Assembly (NCBI GenBank): GCA_026391775.1
Contig: JAPLDK010000074.1
Coordinates: forward strand, 177,669 to 241,668
Direction of reading: 5' to 3'
From: Bacteroidota bacterium
GTDB lineage: Bacteria; Bacteroidota; Bacteroidia; Bacteroidales; FEN-979
Length of the DNA: 64,000 nucleotides
Shown here one piece after another: positions 25,235 through 34,997 of this stretch. Position 1 is the first letter of the stretch. Every line of letters starts with the position of its first letter. The translations under genes were made by a program, and so were the position numbers. The notes beneath the pieces were generated by a model that searched no databases, was not told the origin of the DNA, and saw only the letters and a program-made list of their open reading frames with translations.

Positions 25235-25276
25235 ATTGAATATCGAATATTGAACATTGAATAAGGAATATCGAAC
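25235..25276. repeat. Tandem heptamer array, six units
   Basis: Six consecutive 7-bp units: ATTGAAT, ATCGAAT, ATTGAAC, ATTGAAT, AAGGAAT, ATCGAAC. The consensus is ATYGAAY. It fills most of the 65-bp gap between the U32 and hisJ genes, directly before the hisJ start codon. Confidence 0.85.
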
Positions 25277-25295
25277 CATAAAAATGCGAACGTAA

Positions 25296-26537
25296 TCACG
25301 TCATCACGATCTTAAACACCTTATCCGCCCTTCGAAGCATAACATCCAGAGGAATAGAACAAAACTCGCCCTTCACCGTCTTTTTCACTTCCTTCAGGTC
25401 GACCCGGATCTCGGAAACAGTGAAATCAATAACGCCGGTTGTGGGGCCTTGTATATAAATCCTGTCGCCCTTTGAAAGGTTGCCCGATTCCATCCTGATC
25501 TCGGCCACTTTAAGTTTCTTGAAGTAGTTTACAACCTTGCCCAGATATTCTTTGGTGGTTGAAGCAACAGAGCCATGCTGTTCAGCCCATTCGCCCATTT
25601 TCCTTCCAAGATAATACCCATCCCAAAAACCGCGGTTGTAAACGGTTTTAAGCCTTGTGATCCAGCCTTCGACCTTCTCCTGGCTGTATGTCCCGTTAAG
25701 CACGGCATTTGCAGCTTCCCGGTAACATGAAACCACCGTTTTCACATATTCGGGGCTGCGGCCGCGGCCTTCGATCTTCAGGACTGAAACACCTGCATTG
25801 ATTATCTTGTCGAGAAATCCTATGGTGCACAAATCCTTGGGTGACATAATGTATTCATTGTCCACAACAAGTTCGATCTCCCCGTCAAGGTCAGTGACTT
25901 TATAAGGCCTTCGACAGGTCTGGTAACAGGCACCCCGGTTGGCGGAAGCATTGTAATGGTCGAGGCTGAGATAGCATTTCCCTGAAACTGCCATACAAAG
26001 TGCTCCGTGAGCAAAAATTTCCAGGCGAACCAACTCTCCTGTCGGCCCTTTTATTTTCTTACTGATGATGGAGCGGTGGATTGAAGCCACCTGCTCAAGG
26101 CTCAGTTCCCGGGCGGCCACCATAGTTCCGGAAAACTGCGACCAGTATTTTACAGCTTCCAGATTAGTGATGTTGGTTTGGGTCGACATATGCACTTCCA
26201 TCCCAATCGAGTTGGCATACCGGATCACGGCCTGGTCGGAGGCAATGATAGCATTAATGCCGTTTTTCAGGGCCGAATCCACCATCTTTTTCATCTCCTT
26301 CATTTCATTGTCGAAGATGACAGTATTGATTGTAAGATAAGTACGCACCCTGTGTTTATGACAGATGCGCGATATTTTAACAAGGTCGCGAAGAGTGAAA
26401 TTGATGGAAGAGCGGGCGCGCATATTGAGCACGCCTACACCGAAATACAAAGAGCTGGCACCGGCCTGTATTGCAGCCTGGAGGGATTCCCAGGTACCTA
26501 CCGGAGCGGTTATCTCGATGTGAGGTTTAAGATTCAA
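25296..26537 (-). CDS. Peptidase U32-family protein (TrhP/UbiU-like)
   Basis: A 413-residue U32-family protein. Although named a peptidase family, characterised members make modified tRNA (TrhP, 5-hydroxyuridine), 23S rRNA (RlhA) or ubiquinone (UbiU/UbiV), using a [4Fe-4S] cluster. Landmarks are ITAPVGTWESLQAAIQAGA at the N-terminus, VHMSTQTNITN, EIFAHGALCMAVSGKCYLS, and NRGACYQTCRRPY. The Cys residues in the last two match the cluster site. TrhP is the best guess. The start codon is TTG at 26537, directly after the stop of the lipoprotein gene; the first internal Met is too late because it would remove the conserved N-terminus. It is the third gene of the aspS unit. Confidence 0.87.
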   Translation of the reverse strand: MNLKPHIEITAPVGTWESLQAAIQAGASSLYFGVGVLNMRARSSINFTLRDLVKISRICHKHRVRTYLTINTVIFDNEMKEMKKMVDSALKNGINAIIASDQAVIRYANSIGMEVHMSTQTNITNLEAVKYWSQFSGTMVAARELSLEQVASIHRSIISKKIKGPTGELVRLEIFAHGALCMAVSGKCYLSLDHYNASANRGACYQTCRRPYKVTDLDGEIELVVDNEYIMSPKDLCTIGFLDKIINAGVSVLKIEGRGRSPEYVKTVVSCYREAANAVLNGTYSQEKVEGWITRLKTVYNRGFWDGYYLGRKMGEWAEQHGSVASTTKEYLGKVVNYFKKLKVAEIRMESGNLSKGDRIYIQGPTTGVIDFTVSEIRVDLKEVKKTVKGEFCSIPLDVMLRRADKVFKIVMT

Positions 26538-26909
26538 TTACTTATTGATTTCTTTCTCGAAACTGGCACGATCTTCTTTAGACAAATAAGGACAATCAAG
26601 CATGGCTTTGCGAAGTTCCCTGGAGAACTCTTCGCTGAACTTTTTATCCGACACTTTCTCCTTGTATTTGGCCTTGAATTCCTGGTACAGGATAGTCATT
26701 TCCACCTCAGCCTGCTTTTCCTTTGCACGCAATTGGTTTATTTTTGCTGAGTCTGCCGGATTTGCCGCCTTCAGGTTGTTCATTGTCTCGATGTTCCTGC
26801 ACATTGCAACAGCAATATTTTTGGCATCTTTCTTCAGTTCAGCATTGCCTCCACAGGATGTTAGTATGATCACAGAGGTTACGAAAATTATACTCAGTAA
26901 TGATTTCAT
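26538..26909 (-). CDS. Small helical lipoprotein
   Basis: A 123-residue protein with a lipobox (IILTSC, Cys at about residue 19) and a small mature domain that is helical and rich in Lys, Glu and Ala, with two further Cys (AVAMCRN, AMLDCPYLS). The two Cys could form a disulfide bond. I do not recognise the family. It sits between aspS (1 bp gap) and the U32 gene (no gap), in an operon whose other members act on tRNA, so its position may be only a matter of shared transcription. Confidence 0.7.
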   Translation of the reverse strand: MKSLLSIIFVTSVIILTSCGGNAELKKDAKNIAVAMCRNIETMNNLKAANPADSAKINQLRAKEKQAEVEMTILYQEFKAKYKEKVSDKKFSEEFSRELRKAMLDCPYLSKEDRASFEKEINK

Positions 26910-26910
26910 G

Positions 26911-28653
26911 TTACCTGATATTAATATTTAATTCTTTCAATTGTTCTTCTTTGATAGCTGATGGCGAATCTATCATCACATCCCTTCCCGAATTGTTCTT
27001 GGGGAATGCGATGAAATCACGGATAGAATCCCCGCCTCCGAAAATGGCGGACCAGCGATCGAAACCAAAGGCAATACCTCCATGCGGAGGAGCCCCGTAT
27101 TCAAAAGCATTCATCAGGAATCCGAACTGTGCCACGGCATCTTCTTCGGTAAAACCAAGAACCTGGAACATTTTATTCTGAAGCTCTTTATTGTGTATCC
27201 TGATGGAACCTCCACCAATCTCAACCCCATTGATGACAAGGTCGTAAGCATTGGCTCTGATCCTTCCCGGGTCGGTATCCAGCAGAGGGATATCTTCCTG
27301 TTTGGGGGAAGTGAAAGGATGATGCTTTGCATAAAACCTTTTTGTTTCCTGGTCCCATTCCAGAAGAGGAAAATCGGTCACCCAAAGGGGCTTAAATTCA
27401 CCGACTTTTAATAGGTTCAGCTTTCTGCCCATCTCCAGCCTGAGTTCGCAAAGGGCTTTCAGTGTTTTCTCTTCCGCCCCGGCAAGTATCAGAACAAGGT
27501 CCCCGGGAACAGCGCCAAACTCTTTCAAAATACCTATTAAGTCATCCGCAGAATAAAATTTATCAACTGATGATTTAATCGAGCCATCAGCAGCGTATCG
27601 GATATACATAAGTCCGGAGGCACCAATTTGTGGCCTTTTGATGTAATCGGTAAGTTCGTCGAGCTGCTTACGGGAGTATTCGGCACAGCCATCAGCCTTT
27701 ATTCCAACAATAAGCTCAGCCTCATCGGCAACATTAAATCCCTTTCCGTTCATGAGGCTAGTGATCTCAATAAAGGTCATCCCGAAACGGATGTCCGGCT
27801 TGTCACAACCGTAAAGCCTCATGGCTTCATCGTAGGACATGCGGGGAAAATCGCCGGTTTCAATATTAAGGACTGAGCGGAAAAGGTGTTTTGCAAGGCC
27901 TTCAAATGTATTGAGGATGTCTTCCTGGGTCACGAACGACATTTCGCAGTCGATCTGGGTAAACTCCGGCTGACGGTCGGCTCGCAGATCCTCGTCCCTG
28001 AAACAGCGGACGATCTGGAAATACCTGTCGAAGCCGGCAACCATTAAAAGCTGTTTGAATGTCTGGGGCGATTGCGGAAGGGCGTAGAACTGGCCCGGGT
28101 TCATGCGAGAAGGGACTACGAAATCTCTTGCACCTTCCGGGGTTGACTTGATAAGGTAAGGGGTTTCGATATCGATGAAATCCTGAGAATTCAGGTAATT
28201 CCTCGTCTCGATTGAAAGTTTATGCCTGAGTTCAAGGTTCTTTTTATTCGACTGCCTGCGAAGATCCAGGTAACGGTATTTCATACGGAGCTCCTCGCCT
28301 CCGTCAGTATTATCCTCAATAGTAAAAGGAGGCACTTTGGAAGTGTTGAGAACAGAAAGCTCTTCAACATTAATCTCAATGTCGCCGGTAGGCATTTTCA
28401 GGTTTTTATTGCTTCTTTCAGCTACCTTACCCCTGGCTTTGATCACGTATTCACGACCAAGCCTGCGGGCTTCCTTGCAGAGAACAGGGTTTTTTTCCAT
28501 ATTGAACACCAACTGGGTAATCCCGTAGCGGTCACGGAGGTCAATAAAAGTAAGGCCGCCCATTTCCCTTGACCTCTGGACCCATCCGCATAGAGTAACA
28601 TCAAGGGAAGAATTATCGATGCGGAGTTCGCCGCAAGTATGCGTTCGCAGCAT
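26911..28653 (-). CDS. aspS: Aspartyl-tRNA synthetase
   Basis: A class II synthetase that charges tRNA-Asp. At 580 residues it has normal bacterial length. An N-terminal OB-fold anticodon-binding domain (about 1-105, [20 protein letters not shown]) is followed by the catalytic core. Motif 2 is visible ([20 protein letters not shown]), as are the bacterial GAD insertion (about 285-420, including GADIR-like GIKADGCAE), [10 protein letters not shown], and motif 3 (GIAFGFDRW). Whether it is discriminating or also charges Asn cannot be decided here. It is the first gene of the unit aspS, lipoprotein, U32. Confidence 0.97.
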   Translation of the reverse strand: MLRTHTCGELRIDNSSLDVTLCGWVQRSREMGGLTFIDLRDRYGITQLVFNMEKNPVLCKEARRLGREYVIKARGKVAERSNKNLKMPTGDIEINVEELSVLNTSKVPPFTIEDNTDGGEELRMKYRYLDLRRQSNKKNLELRHKLSIETRNYLNSQDFIDIETPYLIKSTPEGARDFVVPSRMNPGQFYALPQSPQTFKQLLMVAGFDRYFQIVRCFRDEDLRADRQPEFTQIDCEMSFVTQEDILNTFEGLAKHLFRSVLNIETGDFPRMSYDEAMRLYGCDKPDIRFGMTFIEITSLMNGKGFNVADEAELIVGIKADGCAEYSRKQLDELTDYIKRPQIGASGLMYIRYAADGSIKSSVDKFYSADDLIGILKEFGAVPGDLVLILAGAEEKTLKALCELRLEMGRKLNLLKVGEFKPLWVTDFPLLEWDQETKRFYAKHHPFTSPKQEDIPLLDTDPGRIRANAYDLVINGVEIGGGSIRIHNKELQNKMFQVLGFTEEDAVAQFGFLMNAFEYGAPPHGGIAFGFDRWSAIFGGGDSIRDFIAFPKNNSGRDVMIDSPSAIKEEQLKELNINIR

Positions 28654-28678
28654 AAAACACGTATTTCGTTAAAGGCCG

Positions 28679-28686
28679 CAAAGATA
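28679..28686 (-). promoter_or_regulatory. Predicted -7 element of aspS
   Basis: TATCTTTG on the minus strand matches TAnnTTTG exactly. It ends 25 nt before the aspS ATG. A clear -33 TTTG is missing at 19-20 bp. Confidence 0.5.
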
Positions 28687-28706
28687 CGAAAAATCGTGAC
28701 AGGGCC

Positions 28707-31700
28707 TTATTTTGCAACCGTAACCCTTATCCCTTCACTGTGAGCCGAAAACTCAGGTGCATACATGCATTGTATTGTAGTGATATCGTTTGAATAATCT
28801 CCTGCTGCAATCACTAACAAAGGATATTCGAAAACGTAAGTTCCTTTTGGGATGTAATCGAAGAAGAAATCGGTTGAAGCGTCAGTAGTGCTTTGGTAAT
28901 ATCCAAGCCCGTCCTGGTAATGGTAGCCCGAAACGGTTTTATCGGCCTTGGGTTCAAAGGCCGATGCTCTCTGGTCACGCATATGGACAAATTCCAGTTC
29001 GCGGTCGGCGGTAAGGATTATCCTTACCTTTAATTTATCACCAGTTTTGAGGCTGCCGTTATCCTGGATGGCAACAAGGATTGGGCCTGAAGGAGTGTTT
29101 TTTTCAAGAAACAACTTTTTCTCAAGTTTCAATGATGTCTGAGCTATAGTGATTTTATCCATATTCTCGAAATATTGCCAGTAAAGGGCTCCCCAGGCCA
29201 CACCATCGGTGGACTTGCTCACCCTGACGTTTCCCATATCGGGAGTGATCTCGTTTCCGCTCCAGCTCATCTGGAAATAACCGGTCCCGGCTTCCTGTGT
29301 GATATCGGGGAGTTTTGACAGATCGATTTTAAGTTTGCCTAGGGAGATCTTTATTTTCGGGTCTTCGGATAGCAGCTTGCTTCCTTTCAGCAGCAAAGCG
29401 TAACAAGCTTCAACAGTCGCCCTGGAACTTTTCCAGGAATGGGTTTGTTTCTGCTTAAGCAGCCAGATCTTCAATTCGTCAACCGACTTACTGTCTTTGG
29501 CTACTTCGTGAAAGGCTTCGATCAGCAGAGCCTGTGTTTCAACCGGCGCCTGGTGCCAGTAGTAGCCTCCCTCCTGAGCCCAATACATTCCCATTTCGGG
29601 AGAATGAATGGCCCTTTCGGAAAGGGATTTGACAATCAAGGCCGAAACATCTTTCTTTCCGAAGCGATCCAGGGCAAGGGTTAACATAGCCTGGGCCGAA
29701 AGATCCTCTTTTGTCCAGTATAGTCCGGCCTGGTATAGGTAGTAATTCAGGGCTTCCTGCACCTTCGACGGCAGAGGCTGACTTTGCAGGTAATAAGAAC
29801 GCACATAAAGATATTGGATTTCAAGAGTTGAAAGATTGTTATCCTTCATTTGGGAGGAATACCGTCTTTTCAGCTCTTCATAATTTTTTCTGAAAGCCTC
29901 ATCCAGAAACTGTATTCCATTTTTAAGCATCTGTTTCATTGTGGCATCACTTCCGTAAATGTCTGTACCCATTTGTTGGAGGTGTGCCAGCCCCCCGATG
30001 ATGTCCTGGCTGATAAACCTGCTTTCGGGCATGCCTTCGAACCAGGTCCAGCCACCGCCCGAAGTCTGGAGTTTTTGAAGACGGGCCAGATTTTTCTCAA
30101 AGTTCTGTTTAAGATTATCCGGATCAAAATACAATCCAAGTTTACGTCGGTTGTCTGTTTCCGTCTTTGCCTCCGTTACCCATGGAGTCTGCTGCAGTAG
30201 CAAGGACTTCAGCTGGGAGTTTTTCTCAAGGTTCGAAAGCAGGGCATCCGGTGTAAGGTTTTTCCAGCTTTCGAATACAGTCTTGATCTTAGGATCGGAG
30301 TTCATGATATGCATAGCGATGCTGTTGGAATAGAAAGCCCCGAATGTAGAATAAGCATCTTCGAATTGCTTCTCGTTAAGGGCAGGGAGTGCCTGAACCG
30401 CATACCATGCAGGGTTGGAAGCAAATTCGAGAGTAAGGCGATAATTTTTAAGTGTTTTTTCTGCGGATGAGGATAGGAGTTTGTCAAAACTGAATTCAAA
30501 AGTTCCTTTATCCCGGATGGGCAATGGCAGACTTTCGGTAACCATCATACGGTTAGACAGTATTGGAATGATCTTCTCTTCACCGTCGCTGAATGCTCCT
30601 GATTCGGCAACGATCCGGTATTGCAGTAATGACACAGAAGGATTATCGGGGATCTGAACATCCCAGCTGATACCTGTGCTTTCTCCTTTTCGTATTGAAA
30701 CTTCCTGCTTTATCGACCCGGAAACGAGATTGTCCATGGATTTCAGGCTGATGCCGTCGAAAATCTCAATATGTACGGAGGCAATCAAATCATGGCCGGA
30801 AAGATTGACAACTTTGGTACAGAAAACAAGTTTATCGCCCTGCCTTACAAATCGTGGGGCGTTGGGCATCACCATCAGGTCTTTGCGGGTGACCAGCTCT
30901 TTTTCAATCAGATTGTACTGTAGTTGAACCGTATGTGCAAAACCCTGGAATTTCCACTGAGTAAGAGATTCAGGTGCTGTAAAACTAAGCGATATTCCTC
31001 CGGCGGAATCGGTGACCATATCAGGATAGAAGAAAGCCGTTTCCCGGAAATCCTTCCTTAACTGGAAACCCGGTTTTTCCAGGACCGTTTTGGGTTTTTC
31101 TTCCGGGGAAACCTCCATTCCTCCAACAGCCTGGTTTTCGGGAGAAGGGGGTGCTTCAGGGTTCACATTCTGGGACATTACCATCATTGCTTTTTCCTCC
31201 ATGATCCCCGAACGGTCCATACGGCCCGACTTATACATCAGGGGATAGGGCCTTCCGCCGAAGTAATTCAGTCCGAACCAGTTCAGTTCAGGATACTGAT
31301 GTTCAATATAATCACCCGTTGCTTTAGCTGCTGAAGCCGAGGCGATGCGGATTTGATAATTGTTGCCTGTATTCCAGGGATTTGCCCCATAAAACTTACG
31401 GCTGAGTTCGAAAGACCAGGCATTGGCCCTGAAAGCGTCCAGAGAGGCATCGTACATGGAGGCAAGGAATTCAACAGGGACTGGCTTTTTATCTGCACTG
31501 CTGATATGGATCTTCCATTGTTCCTTCTCTCCGGGGAGTATCTTGCTGCGGAAGGATTCAAACACGATATTCAGCTTGTTATCAGCATAAGGAACTGAGA
31601 TCAACTGGCTGTTCTGGAATATGCGGTTGAATTTTGAAAACACAAAATTGACCGAAAAATTTCCCCGGTAGCTTTCGTGGACCGGTATATCGATATGCAT

Positions 31701-34700
31701 TTGAGAGTTGGAGATGGTGACCCATTTCCGTGAAACAAGGCTGTCGCCTATACAGGTCTCAATCATCACGTTTATATTTTTCTCCTTTGAGCCGATAAGA
31801 AAACCTGCATTTTCGCCAGGCTTTGCTGTGGTTTTGAGGGGTACGAACCAGTTCACCGGGCTCCCGGGGAGTGCTGCGGAACCAGGGTCATACACTGTGA
31901 AAAAGCGCTGTACGCTTACTTTTTCCCCGAAAGGGTCATCCGCAGACAACAGAATTTTATAAACACCAGGTTCGGGTTTTGGTGCGTCTCCGGTAAGATC
32001 AGAATAGGTTTTAATGTTAATAACAGAATCGGTAGCCAGGCTAATCACTTTATTCACGACTGCTTCAGTAGGCTCCCAGGTAGAAGTGTCGCCTTCCTTG
32101 CCATAACTGAAATCGGGGAAGGATTCATGAAACTTTTTTTCGGTGAGCAAGGAAGTATCTGGCTGATCCCAGCATCTTTTCAGGAAAACCCTCTCGGGGA
32201 CCTTGAGTTTGAAAATACTAACGTTCATTTTAACCGGGGTTGGCCTGCCATTCAGGTTGGTGGCATTGAATTTCAGCAGGCTGTCAGTTCCAAGGTTTAA
32301 CTTATCAGAGGCACTGACCGATAACAACAGAGACCGGTACCCCACACTGACCGATTGCTGTGATGATTGGGTTTCGCCATTGATATCGGTCACATCAACA
32401 GTGATATTGAAATCAAAAACCGGGTTTGTCGACCTGGCAACGGAAAAATCGGGAACAGTGGTGAATGAAATGCTGAAAGACCCGTCAACAGCGGTTTTTA
32501 TAATGCCATTTGCGATCTCGGTTTCGGGGGATGAGGGAAATGGCATGAACCACCTTTCCCACCAAGGGAAACGGGCATTTCGAACAACCCTGTATGTTAA
32601 ATTTGCCTGGCTGATGGCATTTCCCGCATATGCCATGACTTTGCCTTTAACGGCAAGAGTTTCGTTAAGCTTATAGTTGCCTTCCAGGGGATCAAAACTT
32701 ACCTCGAATGTAGGGCGTTTATACTGTTCAACTGAAAAGGGGATGCTTCCCGATTCATTCGAAATGTACATCTGCCCCGGCAGAACTTCAGCAGGGGCAA
32801 CGAAAGAACCGTTAAATGATCCAAAATCGTTGGTTGTGAAATTCTGTTCCGAGATTTTGCGGCCGTTGACATCGGTAAAAATGACCTTTGTTGCTTCCTT
32901 TGTCAAAAGCCAGGCCTGCTCACCCTTTTTCTCCAGAAGTATTCCTTTGAAATAAACAGTCTGGCCTGGCCTGTAAATCGCCCTGTCGGTAAAGAAAGTC
33001 GTTTGTTTTACAGCTTTATCGGGTATGTTTGAAACCGGATACTGGTAAAAGCTTCCGGTCACAAGAACATCATCCGCCTTGATCAGTCTACAAAACAAAT
33101 TATTGTATTTCGAGCCAGGGTCAGGCTGAGGAAGTATCGCAAAACCATTATTATCACTGATAAGGTCATGGATTTTCCTGGTTTCCCAGTCCCTGTCCTG
33201 GTAGTTATAAGTCTTAACCCAGGCTTCTACGGTAATACCGGGCATAGGCAAGCCACTATCGCGGTTGAATATGCTCAGGATGATACTTCCGTTTTTATTT
33301 CGTTTGCTGATGTAATTGAATGAGGATACAATGTAATCCGAATAGGTGATCAATTTCAACGACTTCGAAAATGATGAATCCGGGCAAATCAGGATCACAA
33401 AGAAGCCCGGGCTTGTTTCGGGGAGAATCGTTTCAATACTATGGCTGCGGTAATCACCGAAACCGGGAAGAGCCTGATCCCAGGTTTTAATTACCTGTTG
33501 TAAAGAAAGAAAGTCAATCATTTCCTCTTTTTTGAGCTTATCTTTTTTAGCTTCCCAGGCCTCCCGGTCCACCCTGAACAGTCTTAAATAAACCTTCGTT
33601 ATATTTTTGTATGTAATCAGTGACAATGAAAGTTTCCCCGGAAAAACCACGGTTTCATTTTTAATTGCAATTTCCTGGTTCAGGATATTGTCGGCCAGGA
33701 TCCTGCAATTTTTAGCCCCTTCTGAAGCGGGGAACTTCTTTACAACCGCTTCACATAATTCAAGAGCCTTTTTAATATCATACCTATGAAGGGGGTCGTT
33801 TATTTTGCTGCCTCCCTGATCCTGATAAAACCGGGCGATGGCAAAGGAAATAGTTGACGACAATGGGGAATCCTTAAACCGGTTTTCAATTTTTTTTAAT
33901 GCATCCAGATACAAACTGTCTTTATTGTTTGTCACAGCTTTGTCTTTCACGAATTCCAGGCGTGCAAGTCCGGCATCAATAAATGCGGAAGAATTTTTAT
34001 CGTTCATGTGAAATGAAGCCAGGCCCTGGTATATCTTTATAGCCTGAAGTTCCTGGGATAGCGTATCGGAAACCGGCAATGAGATGTTAATAAACTCATC
34101 TGCCGGAGCGAAATAGGATGCATTATCCAAGCGGAACCCGAAGGCGGATTTAGTCCTGGGTCCATCCGAAGAAGTAAAAAAATCGAGAGCCCGGTTGGCA
34201 AGGAAATCATAAAGTGCAGGGCGGAAGATAACAGCCTTTTCAAGATCTTTTTCAAGGGATTTTTTATTAGTATATCCGGATCCGGAAATTTCGACAATTG
34301 CTTTGTAATCAAGAATCGAAATGGATTTCAGAAGCCCGTCATTTTGAAGTGAGGCCAGATACTTTCCGTAAATAACATTCATAAGCGTATTCTGGTCCCA
34401 TGTCTGCAGGCTGTCGGCCTTCACATTGGCGAGTAGAGTTCTGTCGTTAAAGCGATACCGGTTGTTCTCGTAATATTTTGAATACACTTCGGCCAGGATA
34501 GACCGAAGGATCTGTTTTGAAGGTTCCCGGGCCTGTTTCACTTCATCTTCCAGATCCCGGATCGTACCAACCAGGAAGTCTTCGCGGAAGAAACTGTTTA
34601 GTTTGATCTTATAGATAATGGCTTTAATAAACTGGGAAAGATCATTTGCAGATTTCGAAGACTGGTAAATCCGGTCCACAATTTCCATAGCCGATTTTGG

Positions 34701-34853
34701 CAAGCCCTGGTCCGACAAGGAATCGACCTGTTTCCATTCTTTTAACCAACCGGCAGCCTTTGGGGAGGGCTTAACGTTCTTCTGTGCAAATAATGCGGAC
34801 GACATAAGCAACAAGCCCAATGCCATCCCAAAAAATACTAAGCGGGTATTCAT
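28707..34853 (-). CDS. Giant alpha-2-macroglobulin-family protein without thioester
   Basis: The start ATG at 34853 (MNTRLVFFGMALGLLLMSSA) gives a signal peptide ending LFAQ; the mature part is about 2020 residues. The order is that of Bacteroidota alpha-2-macroglobulins: a helical N-terminal region, MG domains (YRPGQTVYFKGILLE in MG2), the bait-region domain, an A2M domain (SLSFTAPESLTQWKFQGFAH), a thioester-type helical domain (SGGGWTWFEGMPESRFISQD) and the C-terminal receptor-like domain. In related proteins the site reads ECAEQTF; here it is FEDAYSTF with Asp1499 for Cys and Ser for Gln. The protein should trap proteases, if at all, only by shape and not covalently. It is periplasmic or at the outer membrane. 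GH53 lies upstream and aspS downstream. Confidence 0.88.
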   Translation of the reverse strand: MNTRLVFFGMALGLLLMSSALFAQKNVKPSPKAAGWLKEWKQVDSLSDQGLPKSAMEIVDRIYQSSKSANDLSQFIKAIIYKIKLNSFFREDFLVGTIRDLEDEVKQAREPSKQILRSILAEVYSKYYENNRYRFNDRTLLANVKADSLQTWDQNTLMNVIYGKYLASLQNDGLLKSISILDYKAIVEISGSGYTNKKSLEKDLEKAVIFRPALYDFLANRALDFFTSSDGPRTKSAFGFRLDNASYFAPADEFINISLPVSDTLSQELQAIKIYQGLASFHMNDKNSSAFIDAGLARLEFVKDKAVTNNKDSLYLDALKKIENRFKDSPLSSTISFAIARFYQDQGGSKINDPLHRYDIKKALELCEAVVKKFPASEGAKNCRILADNILNQEIAIKNETVVFPGKLSLSLITYKNITKVYLRLFRVDREAWEAKKDKLKKEEMIDFLSLQQVIKTWDQALPGFGDYRSHSIETILPETSPGFFVILICPDSSFSKSLKLITYSDYIVSSFNYISKRNKNGSIILSIFNRDSGLPMPGITVEAWVKTYNYQDRDWETRKIHDLISDNNGFAILPQPDPGSKYNNLFCRLIKADDVLVTGSFYQYPVSNIPDKAVKQTTFFTDRAIYRPGQTVYFKGILLEKKGEQAWLLTKEATKVIFTDVNGRKISEQNFTTNDFGSFNGSFVAPAEVLPGQMYISNESGSIPFSVEQYKRPTFEVSFDPLEGNYKLNETLAVKGKVMAYAGNAISQANLTYRVVRNARFPWWERWFMPFPSSPETEIANGIIKTAVDGSFSISFTTVPDFSVARSTNPVFDFNITVDVTDINGETQSSQQSVSVGYRSLLLSVSASDKLNLGTDSLLKFNATNLNGRPTPVKMNVSIFKLKVPERVFLKRCWDQPDTSLLTEKKFHESFPDFSYGKEGDTSTWEPTEAVVNKVISLATDSVINIKTYSDLTGDAPKPEPGVYKILLSADDPFGEKVSVQRFFTVYDPGSAALPGSPVNWFVPLKTTAKPGENAGFLIGSKEKNINVMIETCIGDSLVSRKWVTISNSQMHIDIPVHESYRGNFSVNFVFSKFNRIFQNSQLISVPYADNKLNIVFESFRSKILPGEKEQWKIHISSADKKPVPVEFLASMYDASLDAFRANAWSFELSRKFYGANPWNTGNNYQIRIASASAAKATGDYIEHQYPELNWFGLNYFGGRPYPLMYKSGRMDRSGIMEEKAMMVMSQNVNPEAPPSPENQAVGGMEVSPEEKPKTVLEKPGFQLRKDFRETAFFYPDMVTDSAGGISLSFTAPESLTQWKFQGFAHTVQLQYNLIEKELVTRKDLMVMPNAPRFVRQGDKLVFCTKVVNLSGHDLIASVHIEIFDGISLKSMDNLVSGSIKQEVSIRKGESTGISWDVQIPDNPSVSLLQYRIVAESGAFSDGEEKIIPILSNRMMVTESLPLPIRDKGTFEFSFDKLLSSSAEKTLKNYRLTLEFASNPAWYAVQALPALNEKQFEDAYSTFGAFYSNSIAMHIMNSDPKIKTVFESWKNLTPDALLSNLEKNSQLKSLLLQQTPWVTEAKTETDNRRKLGLYFDPDNLKQNFEKNLARLQKLQTSGGGWTWFEGMPESRFISQDIIGGLAHLQQMGTDIYGSDATMKQMLKNGIQFLDEAFRKNYEELKRRYSSQMKDNNLSTLEIQYLYVRSYYLQSQPLPSKVQEALNYYLYQAGLYWTKEDLSAQAMLTLALDRFGKKDVSALIVKSLSERAIHSPEMGMYWAQEGGYYWHQAPVETQALLIEAFHEVAKDSKSVDELKIWLLKQKQTHSWKSSRATVEACYALLLKGSKLLSEDPKIKISLGKLKIDLSKLPDITQEAGTGYFQMSWSGNEITPDMGNVRVSKSTDGVAWGALYWQYFENMDKITIAQTSLKLEKKLFLEKNTPSGPILVAIQDNGSLKTGDKLKVRIILTADRELEFVHMRDQRASAFEPKADKTVSGYHYQDGLGYYQSTTDASTDFFFDYIPKGTYVFEYPLLVIAAGDYSNDITTIQCMYAPEFSAHSEGIRVTVAK

Positions 34854-34997
34854 AATCCGAATTTTATTCAATAATACGAAAACGAAAGGAAGGAACAAAG
34901 AGTATGCCGGATTTTACTACGGGCCCGTTTTACCCGGCTTTAAACTTTGGAAAAGCCAGCCTGCATCCCGATTAAACGGGTATGGAGGGCGAACTGG

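Noticed and set aside
34854-34997. Remnant gene or terminator between GH53 and the alpha-2-macroglobulin gene
   Set aside because: Only short 4-bp GC stems without a clear T run and no readable protein were seen.
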